From NCBI GenBank assembly GCA_021802825.1, contig JAJZRG010000007.1, positions 1 to 64,000 on the forward strand: a stretch of DNA of 64,000 bases, written 5' to 3'. A model generated the notes under the pieces. It did not search any database. It saw nothing but the letters and a program-made list of their open reading frames with translations, and was not told where the DNA came from. This stretch comes from Chloroflexota bacterium (GTDB taxonomy: Bacteria; Chloroflexota; Limnocylindria; Limnocylindrales; CSP1-4). Below, in pieces: positions 17,906 to 27,110 of this stretch. The number at the start of each line of letters is the position of its first letter. Position 1 is the first letter of the stretch. A program made the translations under genes and the position numbers.

Positions 17906-18256
17906 TCAGGCGACGGCAGCCGCCGCCGCCATGGCGGCGGCGCGGTCACGCTCCTCGGCCACGCGGAGGACATCGAGGGCCGCTGCCCGCGCGGCACGCC
18001 GGGCCGCCAGCTCCTCGCCCACGACCTGGCGCACGAGCTGCGCCATCCGAGGCGTCTCGAACAGGCTGAACCCGACGCCGACCTCAGCGAGGGCCTCGCG
18101 GCCCATCCCGCGGAACAGCCCGCGGGTGGCGACGAGGCACATCTCGTCATACAGCTCCGGCCAGCCGACGTGGCGGCGCTGGTAGCAGAACCGCACGAAC
18201 GCCTCGGCCTCCGGCGCGGTGACGGGTGCAGCGGCGGAGGTTCCTGCGGGCAGCAT
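17906..18256 (-). CDS. Hypothetical protein, Ala/Arg-rich C-terminus
   Basis: A 116-residue protein I do not recognise. Residues 15-75 look folded (EAFVRFCYQRRHVGWPELYD, then CLVATRGLFRGMG). The last 45 residues are a long Ala/Glu/Arg helix. There is no signal peptide or membrane segment. ATG 18256 has GGGAGGG nine bases before it. The neighbouring upstream gap carries DnaA-box-like repeats. It converges with the small helical gene at 17514. Confidence 0.5.
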   Translation of the reverse strand: MLPAGTSAAAPVTAPEAEAFVRFCYQRRHVGWPELYDEMCLVATRGLFRGMGREALAEVGVGFSLFETPRMAQLVRQVVGEELAARRAARAAALDVLRVAEERDRAAAMAAAAAVA

Positions 18257-18429
18257 GGAGAAGAACCCTCCCAGGATCTGGAACACGAGGACGGGCCGTG
18301 ACGGGCAATATGGCTGGCCCGATACCCCGATCGGATGAGTGCTGGGCGCTGTCGCGGGCCCCTTGCCGAAGCTCCCCGGGCGGCGACTCCAACGAATCCT
18401 ACGGGTCATCGGCGCGCGGCGGAAGGGCC

Positions 18430-18515
18430 TTCTCCACCATCTTTCCCACCGACTTGTCCACACGTCCCGGAGGGAGGTGGACAGTCTGCGACGGTCTCCC
18501 GAAGTCTGTGGATCT
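18430..18515. promoter_or_regulatory. Cluster of DnaA-box-like 9-mers
   Basis: In the 309-bp gap 18257-18565, three 9-mers stand in exact 12-bp steps: TTCTCCACC (18430), TTTCCCACC (18442) and TTGTCCACA (18454). The last is identical to the high-GC DnaA box. Two more follow on the other strand: GGTGGACAG (18476) and TGTGGATCT (18507). No dnaA, dnaN or rpmH gene is in the window, so an origin is not supported by context. The cluster may be a DnaA-binding or other regulatory site for the gene at 17906. Confidence 0.35.
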
Positions 18516-18565
18516 GCCCTCTTGACGAGCTCCTGCCGGTCCTGTGGCCGGCCTGACCGGAGCCC

Positions 18566-19654
18566 TTACGGGCGTGCGTCGGCCCGCAGTTCGAGGCCCA
18601 GGCCCGGCCGGTCGGACAGCCGCCAGACCTTGTCCGGTCCGATCTCGAGGCCGCTCACCGGGTCGTTGGCGAGGAGCAGGCAGCCGTCGAGGTCCACCCA
18701 GTCCGCGAGCGGCGAGACGGCTGCCGAGGCCGCGATGACCACGGACGTCTCCTCCATGCAGCCGAGGAACGTCCGGAACCCCATCTCGCGCGCCCTCGCG
18801 AGCATCCGCCGCGCCGGTCCCACGCCGCCGACCTTGGCCAGCTTCACGTTGACGCCGGCGACCACCCCCGCCAGCCCGTCCAGGTCCTCGATGGTCACGG
18901 CGCTCTCGTCCGCGACGATGGGCAGCGGCGAGCGTGCCTGGAGCTCGCGGAGCAGGTCGAGGCGACGGGCCGGGAACGGCTGCTCGATGAGCACCACACC
19001 AAGGCGCTCGAGCACGGGCAGCAGCGTCGTGGCGGCTTCGAGCGTCCAGCCCGTGTTGGCGTCCACGCGGATCGGGCCGGCGTAGACAGCGCGCACCGCC
19101 TCGAGCGTTGCGATGTCGGCCGGGCCGCCGACCTTGATCTTGAGCGCCGGGAAGTCGGCTGCGCGACGGGCCCGCTCGGCGACGGCATCAGGCGTGTCGA
19201 TCCCGAGCGTGAAGTCGGTGGGCGGGCGCTCGGCGGGCATTTCGAGCAGCTCGCGGACCGAGACGCCCAGGCGCTTGCCGACAAGGTCGTGGAGGGCGAT
19301 GTCGATCGCGCACTTCGCCGCCCCGTGGTGAGCGAGCTCGCGGGCCATCAGCTCGGCAGCTGTTGCCAGGGCTGCCCGCGCCTCGTCAAGCCCGCCCCGA
19401 AGCCCGTCGGCCACCGGCTCGATCGCCGCCAGCAGCGGCGGCGCCACAGCCCGCATCGTCTCGGGCGTGTCGCCGTAGAAGGCGTCAGGGTAGCCCTCGC
19501 CAAGGCCCACTGGCCCGTCCGGCGGGTCTGCGTCATCGCGCAGCTCGGCGATGACCGTCGTGATCCGACGACCCTCGCCGTGCGAGGCGCGGGCGATCAC
19601 GAAGGGCTCGCGGAGCGGCAGCTCCAGGGTTCGAAACCGGATCGCGAAGGTCAC
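18566..19654 (-). CDS. Enolase-superfamily enzyme: dipeptide epimerase / DgcA-like
   Basis: A 362-residue muconate-lactonising-subgroup enolase-superfamily protein. The capping domain is followed by the barrel with KIK (catalytic lysine), VDANTGW and IEQPFP plus VADES (Mg ligands), and VNVKLAKVGG (second lysine). This motif set is that of L-Ala-D/L-Glu epimerases. However, the paired DUF1611 gene, whose stop overlaps this GTG start (GTGA), matches the DgcN-DgcA pair described for D-glutamate catabolism, in which the enolase-type partner acts on N-acetyl-D-glutamate. I cannot separate the two activities from sequence alone. Confidence 0.83.
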   Translation of the reverse strand: MTFAIRFRTLELPLREPFVIARASHGEGRRITTVIAELRDDADPPDGPVGLGEGYPDAFYGDTPETMRAVAPPLLAAIEPVADGLRGGLDEARAALATAAELMARELAHHGAAKCAIDIALHDLVGKRLGVSVRELLEMPAERPPTDFTLGIDTPDAVAERARRAADFPALKIKVGGPADIATLEAVRAVYAGPIRVDANTGWTLEAATTLLPVLERLGVVLIEQPFPARRLDLLRELQARSPLPIVADESAVTIEDLDGLAGVVAGVNVKLAKVGGVGPARRMLARAREMGFRTFLGCMEETSVVIAASAAVSPLADWVDLDGCLLLANDPVSGLEIGPDKVWRLSDRPGLGLELRADARP

Positions 19655-20772
19655 GCGGCCGACACCTCGTGTCGGGCGTCGTTGGCCACCACCCAGGGCA
19701 GCGCGTCTGTCGCCGCCGCGATGCTCGCCCACAGGGCACCGCCGCCGAAGCGAACGGGGTCGTCGGTGGGCAGGCCCGTCTCCGCCGCAACAGAGGCGAT
19801 GACGCGCCGGGCGGCATCCTCGTCGGTGATCCGCGACGTGTTCAAGGCCACCGCTACCACCTTCGACGGGGCGACGAGGCCGGCAACCTCCTCGTGGACG
19901 CGGATGAAGTCCGGTAGCGGCTGGAGCGGGAACCTGCGGCCCGGGACGTGGTCCCAGTCGTGCTCGTCGAGCCCGGGCATGTGCACGAGGACCATGGACT
20001 GGGGCGTGAACCCGTGGATCAGCCCGAGGGTGACTGAGCTGTAGGCCGGGTGGTCGAGCGAGCCCTGGCCCTCCACGAGCACCCAGTCGCCGCGCCGCTC
20101 CCCCTCCTCGCTCAGCCACTCGCAGGTGCCCTGGACGAAGTCCGAGACCACCCGGTCGACCGCGACCCCCCAGCCCTCGATCATCATGCCCGTCTGGCCC
20201 GTAGGCACGAACGCGGCCGAGCGGCCGCTCTCGACCGCCGCCCGGCGCAACTCGAGCGCCACGGACATCTTGCCGATCGCGCAGTCCGTGCCGACCGTGA
20301 GGATCACGCGCTTGCCGGGCTCGTGCAGCCGGCCGACGGACGTCTCCATGCGGTCCGGCGCGCGGCGGTAGTCGATGAGCCGCACGCCCGCGGAGCGGGC
20401 GGCGTCGGCGAACTCGGGATCGTCGCTGAGGAGGGTGTGCAGGCCGGAGTGGATGTCGAGGCCCGAGCGGATCGCGGCCAGGATGACCGTCCGCCACTCA
20501 TCGGGCAGCTTGCCGCCGGTCGGGGCGATCCCGATGAGCAGCCCGTTCGCGCGGGGCAGGAACCCGAGCGCGTCCGACAGCGACGCGACGATCGGGATGT
20601 CGTACCGCCCCGTGTCCCCCAGCCACTCCCGGACGTTGCGCCCCGCCTGGGTCGAATCGATGACCGCGAGCACCTTGTCCTGGCCGAACCGGATCACGCC
20701 CATGGCGGTCTTGCCGTGGTGGTAGCCGAAGTTGCCCTCGGCGAGGATCACGAGGCGGCGGTCGTGGGTCAC
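19651..20772 (-). CDS. DUF1611 P-loop protein (DgcN-like)
   Basis: A 373-residue DUF1611 protein. An N-terminal Rossmann-like domain (LVILAEGNFGYHHGKTAMGV) precedes a P-loop-type domain with TVGTDCAIGKMSVALEL and the family motif VLVEGQGSLDHPAYSSVTLG. DgcN, a characterised member, N-acetylates D-glutamate. Older annotation calls the family a putative NAD-dependent epimerase or P-loop protein. GTG 20772 has GGAG five bases upstream. The gene is translationally coupled to the enolase-type gene, so the two very likely share a pathway for D-amino acids or murein-derived peptides. Confidence 0.8.
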   Translation of the reverse strand: MTHDRRLVILAEGNFGYHHGKTAMGVIRFGQDKVLAVIDSTQAGRNVREWLGDTGRYDIPIVASLSDALGFLPRANGLLIGIAPTGGKLPDEWRTVILAAIRSGLDIHSGLHTLLSDDPEFADAARSAGVRLIDYRRAPDRMETSVGRLHEPGKRVILTVGTDCAIGKMSVALELRRAAVESGRSAAFVPTGQTGMMIEGWGVAVDRVVSDFVQGTCEWLSEEGERRGDWVLVEGQGSLDHPAYSSVTLGLIHGFTPQSMVLVHMPGLDEHDWDHVPGRRFPLQPLPDFIRVHEEVAGLVAPSKVVAVALNTSRITDEDAARRVIASVAAETGLPTDDPVRFGGGALWASIAAATDALPWVVANDARHEVSAA

Positions 20773-20878
20773 GGCAGCTCCGCAAGCGGGACAGGATGGG
20801 GAGAGTCTAGCTCCTGGGCGCGCGCGACCCATGTCGTCCCGGCCCGCCTGTCGGCTTGCGACCGGCTGGGCTGCAGTG

Positions 20879-22165
20879 TCATCGGACGGGCTGCGTATCG
20901 CTGCTGGGGCGGCCCAGGATGCCGACCGCTTCGGCCGGCGCTCGACCCTGCCGCAGCAGCTGCGACATGACTCGCATCGGTCGATCGATGTGACTGAACA
21001 GGGCCTTGTAACCGGCGCACAGGTAGTTCAGGCCCTCCTCTCCATCGGGCGTACGGATGAAGCGGTCCTTGGGGCAGCCCCCGTTGCATGCGAACCGCAC
21101 GTCACAGCGCCGGCAGAACTCTGGCAGACGCTCCCGCTTGTCGAGGCCGAACTGGCGCTGCGACACGGACGCGACAAGCTCGATCAGGGGGGTCTGGCGG
21201 ATGTTGCCCAGCAGGTAGGCGGGCTCCACGTAGTGGTCGCACGAGTACAGGTCGCCGTTGTGCTCCAAAGCCAGCGACAGACCGCATGTCTCCGAGAACA
21301 CGCAGAGGCCCGGAGGCTCTCCGTGCCAGTTCGCCAGCGCCACGTCGAAGTCCTGGACGAACACCTGGCCAACATCACGATGCAGCCACTCGTCGAAGAT
21401 CGCGATCAGAAATCGGCCATACTGCGCGGCCCCGACACTGCGATCGGTCACCTGCGAGCCCGCCTGGGTGTAGAGCGGCCGTTTCCGCTGGCCGCCTGAG
21501 GTGCGTTCAGGAGTAGCTGCCGGAGCGGTGGTGTCGGGAACGCGCTCTACGATCGGGATGAACTGGAGAAACTGCGCGCCCATGTCGTCGCGGAAGAACC
21601 GATAGACGCGGAGGGGGTGATCCGCGTTCGCGGCGTGTACGGTGCACACCACGTTGACATCGACCCCCCCGGCCCGCAGTGCATCCCACCCACGCATCAC
21701 CCGTTCGAACGATCCGGCGCCCTTCTTGTCGACCCGGTAGGCATCATGCAGGTCGGCCGGGCCGTCGACCGACAGTCCGACCAGAACGTCGTGCTCCCTG
21801 AAGAACGATGCCCATGCGTCGTCGATGAGCGTGCCGTTGGTCTGGAGCGTATAGGCAACCCGCTGACCACGCCGCCGATGCCGCTCGACGAGTTCGACAG
21901 ATCGCCTGAAGAAATCGAGCCCCAGCAATGTCGGCTCTCCGCCCTGCCAGGCCACGGTGACTTCCGGACCCCGATGCGCATCGAGCAGCTGCGCGATGTA
22001 TGCCTCCAGCACCTCGTCGCTCATCCGGAAGCGGGCGCCCGGGTACAGCATCTCCTTGGACAGGAAATAGCAGTAGTCGCAGTCCAGGTTGCAGATCGCC
22101 CCGGACGGCTTCGCCAGTAGATGAAACGCTGGCGGCGCGCCAAGCATGGTCAGCATGCGACGCAC
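20879..22165 (-). CDS. Anaerobic sulfatase-maturating enzyme (radical SAM, SPASM)
   Basis: A 428-residue radical SAM enzyme that should oxidise the active-site cysteine of the adjacent sulfatase to formylglycine. The SAM-cluster motif C25-NLD-C29-DY-C32 lies in the family sequence FHLLAKPSGAICNLDCDYCY, which is near identical in known anSME proteins. The C-terminal SPASM region has the expected cysteines (CGLSLALEHNGDLYSCDHYV and FCRRCDVRFACNGGCPKDRF). The gene follows the sulfatase gene by 13 bp. The start may be GTG 22165 or ATG 22156. The link between enzyme and substrate protein is strong from both motif and context. Confidence 0.93.
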   Translation of the reverse strand: MRRMLTMLGAPPAFHLLAKPSGAICNLDCDYCYFLSKEMLYPGARFRMSDEVLEAYIAQLLDAHRGPEVTVAWQGGEPTLLGLDFFRRSVELVERHRRRGQRVAYTLQTNGTLIDDAWASFFREHDVLVGLSVDGPADLHDAYRVDKKGAGSFERVMRGWDALRAGGVDVNVVCTVHAANADHPLRVYRFFRDDMGAQFLQFIPIVERVPDTTAPAATPERTSGGQRKRPLYTQAGSQVTDRSVGAAQYGRFLIAIFDEWLHRDVGQVFVQDFDVALANWHGEPPGLCVFSETCGLSLALEHNGDLYSCDHYVEPAYLLGNIRQTPLIELVASVSQRQFGLDKRERLPEFCRRCDVRFACNGGCPKDRFIRTPDGEEGLNYLCAGYKALFSHIDRPMRVMSQLLRQGRAPAEAVGILGRPSSDTQPVR

Positions 22166-22178
22166 GACCGGGTCATGC

Positions 22179-24410
22179 TCAATCGTCGAGGGGACGCGGA
22201 GGCACGGGGAACGGCGGATCCACGTGGACCACGACTCGCTCGATGTGCCCGGCGAAGGCGTACGGCGGCCGGTACCGAGTCGAGATCGGACTCAGTGGAT
22301 TGGCGCCAATGTCCATGCCGCTGAGGGCGAGGAATGTCAACCAGCGCGGGAAGACCACCCAGTCCGACGACCGCCCACCGGCACGGAGCCGCCCTCTCCC
22401 GGCCCGGGTTTCCCGGTCGAGCTCAAACTCAAAGGCAACCGATACGAGATCATCATCGGGAAGTTGCAGCTCCACCGCGGTGACGGGGCCGGCGGCGTTG
22501 TACTCGTAGCGGAGCAGGCCCTGCTCGCAATACAGGACGAAGCCGGACGCCGCGTTGCCGTAGCCAACGATCACCCCTTGCTTCGGTCCGGAGATCTCGG
22601 CTTCGATCCGATGCCAGCCGGCGTGCTCGAAGGGCGGTGCGACGCTGGGTTCGATGTGCGAAACCGGCGGATAGTAGGCGAAGCGGGCGCGGAGCTTCGG
22701 CGAGCCGGGTACGGGGGGGGCGCGAAACAGCTCCACCGATCGATCGTCTAGGGGCAGCACGTCGTAGCGGCCGGCCTCGAGCCACCACAGCTCGACGAGC
22801 TCCCGGAGCTTCTCGGGATGCGTGGCTGCCAGATCGTGTGCCTCGGAGAAGTCGGAATCGAGGTGGTACAGCTCCCACTCGGCGTCGGTGTAGTCGGAGC
22901 CCTTGGAGTGGTGCGTGACGGCCTTCCACCCATCGACCCAGATGGCCCGATTGCCGAACATCTCGAAGTACTGCGGTCCGCGGCGGATGGTCCGGCCAGG
23001 ATCGGTGAACGAGTAGGCCAGACTGGTCCCGTGGACCGGCATCTGCGGAATCCCTTCGAATTCCTCGGGGGGCTCGATGCCCGCGATCTCGTAGATGGTC
23101 GGCGCCAGGTCGATGATGTGATGGAACTGCTCGAGGACCGCACCCGGGTGGGCGAGCCGGCCCGGCCAGGACACGATCAACGGGTCACGCACCCCACCGC
23201 CATGGGTGTGGTACTTGTACCAGCGCAGGGGGGCGTTCGAGGCCTGTGCCCACCCCGTCGCATAGTGGCTGTCGCCGCCTGCGCGTCCTACCTCATCGAG
23301 CGAGGCCAGCGCGCGATCCGGGTCCTCATCCATGCCGTTGAAGAAGCGGATACGGCTGAACGCACCGAGACGCCCGCCCTCCATGGCCGCACCGTTGTCG
23401 GACGTCACGATGACGATCGTGTCGTCCCACCGCTCGATTCGCCTCAGGAACGCGAACAGCCGTCCGAGAGCAGTGTCCGCATGCTCGATGAAGGCGGCAT
23501 ACGCCTCCTGCATGCGCTCCGCGATGCGCCGCTCGTTGGCGTCCAGGGAATCCCAGGGCGGGACGTCCGGATTGGACGGCGGCAGGTCCGTATCGGGCGG
23601 AATCAGGCCCATCTCGAGCTGACGTTCGTAGCGGTCCCGTCGAACGGCATCCCATCCGGCCGCGTATCGACCGCGAACGGCATCGAGGTGACGATCAGGT
23701 GCGTGGTGCGGTGCGTGCGCCGCACCCAGGGCGAGGTAGAGGAAGAACGGATCATCCGGCCGGTGCGCGACGTGATCGGCGAGAAACCCGCTCGCCCGAT
23801 CGATGAGATCGTCGGTCAGGTGATATCCCTGCTCGGGGGTCGCGGGCGGTTCGATGAAGTGGTTGTCCTGGACCAGCTCGGGAAAGAAATGATCCGTTGC
23901 CCCGTTGTGAAAGCCGTAGAACCTGTTGAAGCCTCGGCCCAGCGGCCACTCATCGAAGGGACCCGCGGCGGACGCTTCACGCATCGGCGCAACGTGCCAC
24001 TTCCCGACAGCGAACGTGTCGTAACCGGCGTCACGCAGGACCTCGGACACAAGCGCAGCCTGTCGCGTGATCCGGCCGCGACCGCTCGGCCATCCCGAGT
24101 CGACGTTGGACAGCATTCGCATGCCGACCGCATGGTGGTTACGGCCGGTCAGCAGACATGCGCGCGATGGAGAGCACAGCGTCGTGGTGTGGAAGTTGTT
24201 GTATCGGTGCCCCCCGTCCGCAAGGGCATCGAGGTTCGGTGTCCGCACCTCGGAGCCGTAGCACCCGAAGTCGGCGAAACCGACGTCATCGAACAGCACG
24301 ACGACGACATTCGGGCCGGTCGCCCGCCGGGGCTCCGGGAACCGAGGCTCGCTGTCCTCGTAGGTGCGGCCAATGCCCCGGCGGTGCGGCGGTTCAGGAC
24401 TCCGGGACAC
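22179..24410 (-). CDS. Cys-type arylsulfatase
   Basis: A 743-residue cytoplasmic sulfatase with no signal peptide. It hydrolyses organic sulfate esters. The N-terminal VVVVLFDDVGFADFGCYG carries the calcium-binding aspartates. The modification motif C79-S-P-S-R83 (in TLCSPSRACLLTGR) shows that the catalytic residue is a cysteine to be converted to formylglycine. GKWH and TSDNGAAM complete the active site. A C-terminal extension of about 130 residues is beta-rich and of unclear role. GTG 24410 starts one base after the permease stop. The ABC genes upstream probably import its substrate. Confidence 0.93.
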   Translation of the reverse strand: MSRSPEPPHRRGIGRTYEDSEPRFPEPRRATGPNVVVVLFDDVGFADFGCYGSEVRTPNLDALADGGHRYNNFHTTTLCSPSRACLLTGRNHHAVGMRMLSNVDSGWPSGRGRITRQAALVSEVLRDAGYDTFAVGKWHVAPMREASAAGPFDEWPLGRGFNRFYGFHNGATDHFFPELVQDNHFIEPPATPEQGYHLTDDLIDRASGFLADHVAHRPDDPFFLYLALGAAHAPHHAPDRHLDAVRGRYAAGWDAVRRDRYERQLEMGLIPPDTDLPPSNPDVPPWDSLDANERRIAERMQEAYAAFIEHADTALGRLFAFLRRIERWDDTIVIVTSDNGAAMEGGRLGAFSRIRFFNGMDEDPDRALASLDEVGRAGGDSHYATGWAQASNAPLRWYKYHTHGGGVRDPLIVSWPGRLAHPGAVLEQFHHIIDLAPTIYEIAGIEPPEEFEGIPQMPVHGTSLAYSFTDPGRTIRRGPQYFEMFGNRAIWVDGWKAVTHHSKGSDYTDAEWELYHLDSDFSEAHDLAATHPEKLRELVELWWLEAGRYDVLPLDDRSVELFRAPPVPGSPKLRARFAYYPPVSHIEPSVAPPFEHAGWHRIEAEISGPKQGVIVGYGNAASGFVLYCEQGLLRYEYNAAGPVTAVELQLPDDDLVSVAFEFELDRETRAGRGRLRAGGRSSDWVVFPRWLTFLALSGMDIGANPLSPISTRYRPPYAFAGHIERVVVHVDPPFPVPPRPLDD

Positions 24411-24411
24411 G

Positions 24412-25188
24412 CTAGTAGCTCCCGAGCCCGGTCAGGTAACGCGACAGGAAGGTTCGCCCAATCAGCATCCAGATCCGGTCGCTGGCAAACCCGAGGATCC
24501 CGAAGCACAGGATTCCGACGAACATGAAGTCGGTTCGGAAGAAGGTTCGCGCATTCCAGATCAGGAATCCGATCCCCTCCTGGGCGGCGATCGCTTCAGC
24601 TGCCACGATCACCAGGAAGGCGCTTGCCAGGGCCAGGCGCATGCCGACGAAGATCGCGGGGAACGTGGCCGGCAACACCACTCGCCAGAACAGTTCCCAG
24701 CGGTTAGCGCCCAGGCTGGTGGCCCCAAGAAGCTTGTCGCGGTTGATCGAAGAAGCTCCCGATGCCGTGACCACCAGGACGACGAACGCCACCGCATAGG
24801 CCACGAGATTGACCTTCGAGCCCTCTCCGATCCCAAACCACAACATGAACAGGGACGTGAGAGCCAGCGCGGGCACGAAGCGGAAGAAGTGGATGAACGG
24901 GTCGAGGGCGGCGCGGGCCAGTGCCGATGTACCGGCCAGAAGCCCCAGCGGTATCGCGATCGCGGTGCCGAGCAGCCACCCCTTGAACACTCGCTGCAGG
25001 CTGATGAGGATCGAATCGAGGAGCCGTCCCGAAGCGGCAAGTTCCAGCGCGCCGGTCAGCACCCGGTCCGGTCCCGGAAGGAGCTGGGGATTGAAGCTGC
25101 GCGAGGCGACGCCCCACAGCCCGAGGGCAACGAGCACGGCCAGCAACGAGATGGCCAGCATTCGGTGTTTGACTAACCGGCGCGCCAT
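24412..25188 (-). CDS. ABC transporter permease, SsuC/TauC type
   Basis: A 258-residue permease with about six membrane helices and the EAA-type cytoplasmic loop (ATSLGANRWELFWRVVLPATFPAIFVGMRLALASAF), typical of the nitrate/sulfonate/taurine importer family. It overlaps the ATPase gene by 16 bp, so the two are coupled. The neighbouring sulfatase suggests sulfate esters or sulfonates as cargo. Confidence 0.9.
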   Translation of the reverse strand: MARRLVKHRMLAISLLAVLVALGLWGVASRSFNPQLLPGPDRVLTGALELAASGRLLDSILISLQRVFKGWLLGTAIAIPLGLLAGTSALARAALDPFIHFFRFVPALALTSLFMLWFGIGEGSKVNLVAYAVAFVVLVVTASGASSINRDKLLGATSLGANRWELFWRVVLPATFPAIFVGMRLALASAFLVIVAAEAIAAQEGIGFLIWNARTFFRTDFMFVGILCFGILGFASDRIWMLIGRTFLSRYLTGLGSY

Positions 25189-26012
25189 GATCGGGTCACC
25201 TCCTCGATGATCTCCGTCTCGACGAGCCGCGCCACCTCTCCGAACTCGGGCGCGAAGTCATCGCGTGGATAGGGCAGGTCGACCGAGTGAATCGATCGGA
25301 AATTGGATCCCGGACCGGCTCGCATCACGCCGATCCGCTGCCCCAGCATCACCGCCTCGCGGATGTCGTGGGTCACGTAGATGAAGGTGCCTCCCTCGCT
25401 CTGCCACAGGTCAGAGACCTGCTGCAGCAGCAGTCGCCGCGTCTGGGCGTCGAGCGCCGCAAACGGCTCGTCGAGCAAGACGATGCTGGGGCTCACGGCC
25501 AGGACGCGGGCGATCTGGACGCGCTGCTTCATGCCTCCCGAGAGCTCGTGGGGCAACTTCCCCGCAGCCTGCGTGAGGCCGACGACCCCCAGCCAGTAAT
25601 CGACCCGCCGCGGGTCGAAGCGTCGTCGCTCGCGTCTGGCCTGGAGGCGCAGGCCAAACGCGACATTGTCGCGAACGGTCATCCATTCGAGCAGCGGGCC
25701 ATCGACGCTCTGGAACACCATCGCACGATCAGGGCCCGGACCTCGAACGGCGCTGCCTCTGACCTGGACCGAACCCTCCGTCGGTTCGAGGAACCCCGCC
25801 ACCAAACGCAGCAATGTGGACTTGCCGCACCCCGACGGACCGACGATCACGAACAGCTCACCCGCCTGCACCTCGAACGACACGCCCGACAGGACCGGCG
25901 GCGCATCGCCACCGGCATACCGGAGCCCGACGTCGGAGAACTGGACCGAGTCCCCGCGTGTGGTCAGTCCCGTGTGTCCGTCCACGGGATCCGTGCCGTC
26001 CGAGGACGCCAT
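25173..26012 (-). CDS. ABC transporter ATP-binding protein, SsuB/TauB type
   Basis: A 279-residue ATPase that powers the importer. Walker A is GPSGCGKST, the signature is LSGGMKQRV, Walker B is IVLLDEPFAALDAQTR, and the switch histidine is in YVTHDIREAV. The 25-residue N-terminal extension before the first beta strand is unconserved. Its ATG overlaps the stop of the binding-protein gene (TGATG). Confidence 0.92.
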   Translation of the reverse strand: MASSDGTDPVDGHTGLTTRGDSVQFSDVGLRYAGGDAPPVLSGVSFEVQAGELFVIVGPSGCGKSTLLRLVAGFLEPTEGSVQVRGSAVRGPGPDRAMVFQSVDGPLLEWMTVRDNVAFGLRLQARRERRRFDPRRVDYWLGVVGLTQAAGKLPHELSGGMKQRVQIARVLAVSPSIVLLDEPFAALDAQTRRLLLQQVSDLWQSEGGTFIYVTHDIREAVMLGQRIGVMRAGPGSNFRSIHSVDLPYPRDDFAPEFGEVARLVETEIIEEVTRSWRAG

Positions 26013-27097
26013 CAGCCGCCGAGATCAGCGGTGACCGAGCCGGGCACGGCGATCTCCATCGCCTTGAAGTCGAGGAACTTCCTGATGTCGAAGTCGGCCG
26101 GGAGCTTGCCGGTGTCGATCAGAAACCGGGCGATCTTGTCGAACGAATGGAGCTGGACATCGCTGAATCCGATCCCGAACCGCTGGTTGGGAATGATCGC
26201 GGCGAACGTCGCGGCATCACCTCTGACCGCGTCCGCGATGATCTTGGCGGCAGCATCCGGTTCCGCGTTGAGCACCTTGCTGGCCCGGTCATAGGCGCGG
26301 AGGACCCGCACGATGATGTCCTGGTTGGCGGCCGCCCACTCCGCTCCCGCGACCAGGTAGATGGCGCTCGTTTCGAGAACCGCGGAGTCATCGGTCAGTA
26401 GCTTGAGGTTCGGGTCGGCCTTTGCTTCCTTGGTGCCGCTGAGCCAGACCCAGGCCGCCTGAATGTCTTTGGTCCGGAGCGCGCCGACCAACTCGAACAG
26501 TCCGGGAAGCGGGACGAGCTCAACGGAGTCCAGTTTGACGCCGTTCTGCTGGAGGTAGCGAATCGTCACATAGTGCTCCGAGGTGCCCTCGACGTACCCG
26601 ATCTTCTTCCCGACCAGGTCCTGTGGACCACTGATGTCCTTCTGCACGGCAAGGCTGTGGAAGCCCGGTTTCGGTGCGGCAATGGCGCCGACGACCCGCA
26701 TGTTGTTGTCGGCGGCAGCGGCGAGATTGAGCACCGCGAAGTCGAGAGCAGGACCCAGATCAGCCTGCCGGGCGATCACGGCCTGGATGGCCTCGATCCC
26801 CGTGCCGTACTGCGAGACCTTGACGTCGAGGTGCTCATCGGCAAAGAAGCCCCGATCGAGGGAGACCCAGGCCTGCGACCCCAGCAGGAAGCCGTCAGCC
26901 GCGATGCCAACCGAGCGAGACTCGACGGGCGTCGCTGTCGGTGCAACGCTCGCAGGCGCTTCCTGGGCAGACGGCACTTCCGAGCTACTCGCAGGGCTGC
27001 CACTGCAGGCCGAGACGACCATCGCCAGGACGGCCATCGCTGCCGGGATCAGGTTGCGCCGACTGGGCGAGTTCACGTTCCGTGCGCCGGTGTCCAC
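26012..27097 (-). CDS. Lipoprotein substrate-binding protein, SsuA/NMT1 family
   Basis: A 361-residue solute-binding protein. A twin-Arg-like basic start and hydrophobic stretch end in the lipobox V-V-S-A-C31, so it is probably a lipid-anchored receptor. A Ser/Pro/Ala linker follows, then an NMT1/SsuA fold (RGFFADEHLDVKVSQYGTG, IGYVEGTSEHY). GTG 27097 has AAGGAGG eight bases before it. Ligand is inferred as a sulfonate or sulfate ester from the downstream sulfatase. This family also binds nitrate, taurine and thiamin precursors. Confidence 0.88.
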   Translation of the reverse strand: MDTGARNVNSPSRRNLIPAAMAVLAMVVSACSGSPASSSEVPSAQEAPASVAPTATPVESRSVGIAADGFLLGSQAWVSLDRGFFADEHLDVKVSQYGTGIEAIQAVIARQADLGPALDFAVLNLAAAADNNMRVVGAIAAPKPGFHSLAVQKDISGPQDLVGKKIGYVEGTSEHYVTIRYLQQNGVKLDSVELVPLPGLFELVGALRTKDIQAAWVWLSGTKEAKADPNLKLLTDDSAVLETSAIYLVAGAEWAAANQDIIVRVLRAYDRASKVLNAEPDAAAKIIADAVRGDAATFAAIIPNQRFGIGFSDVQLHSFDKIARFLIDTGKLPADFDIRKFLDFKAMEIAVPGSVTADLGG

Positions 27098-27110
27098 TCG
27101 AGTGTCCTCC

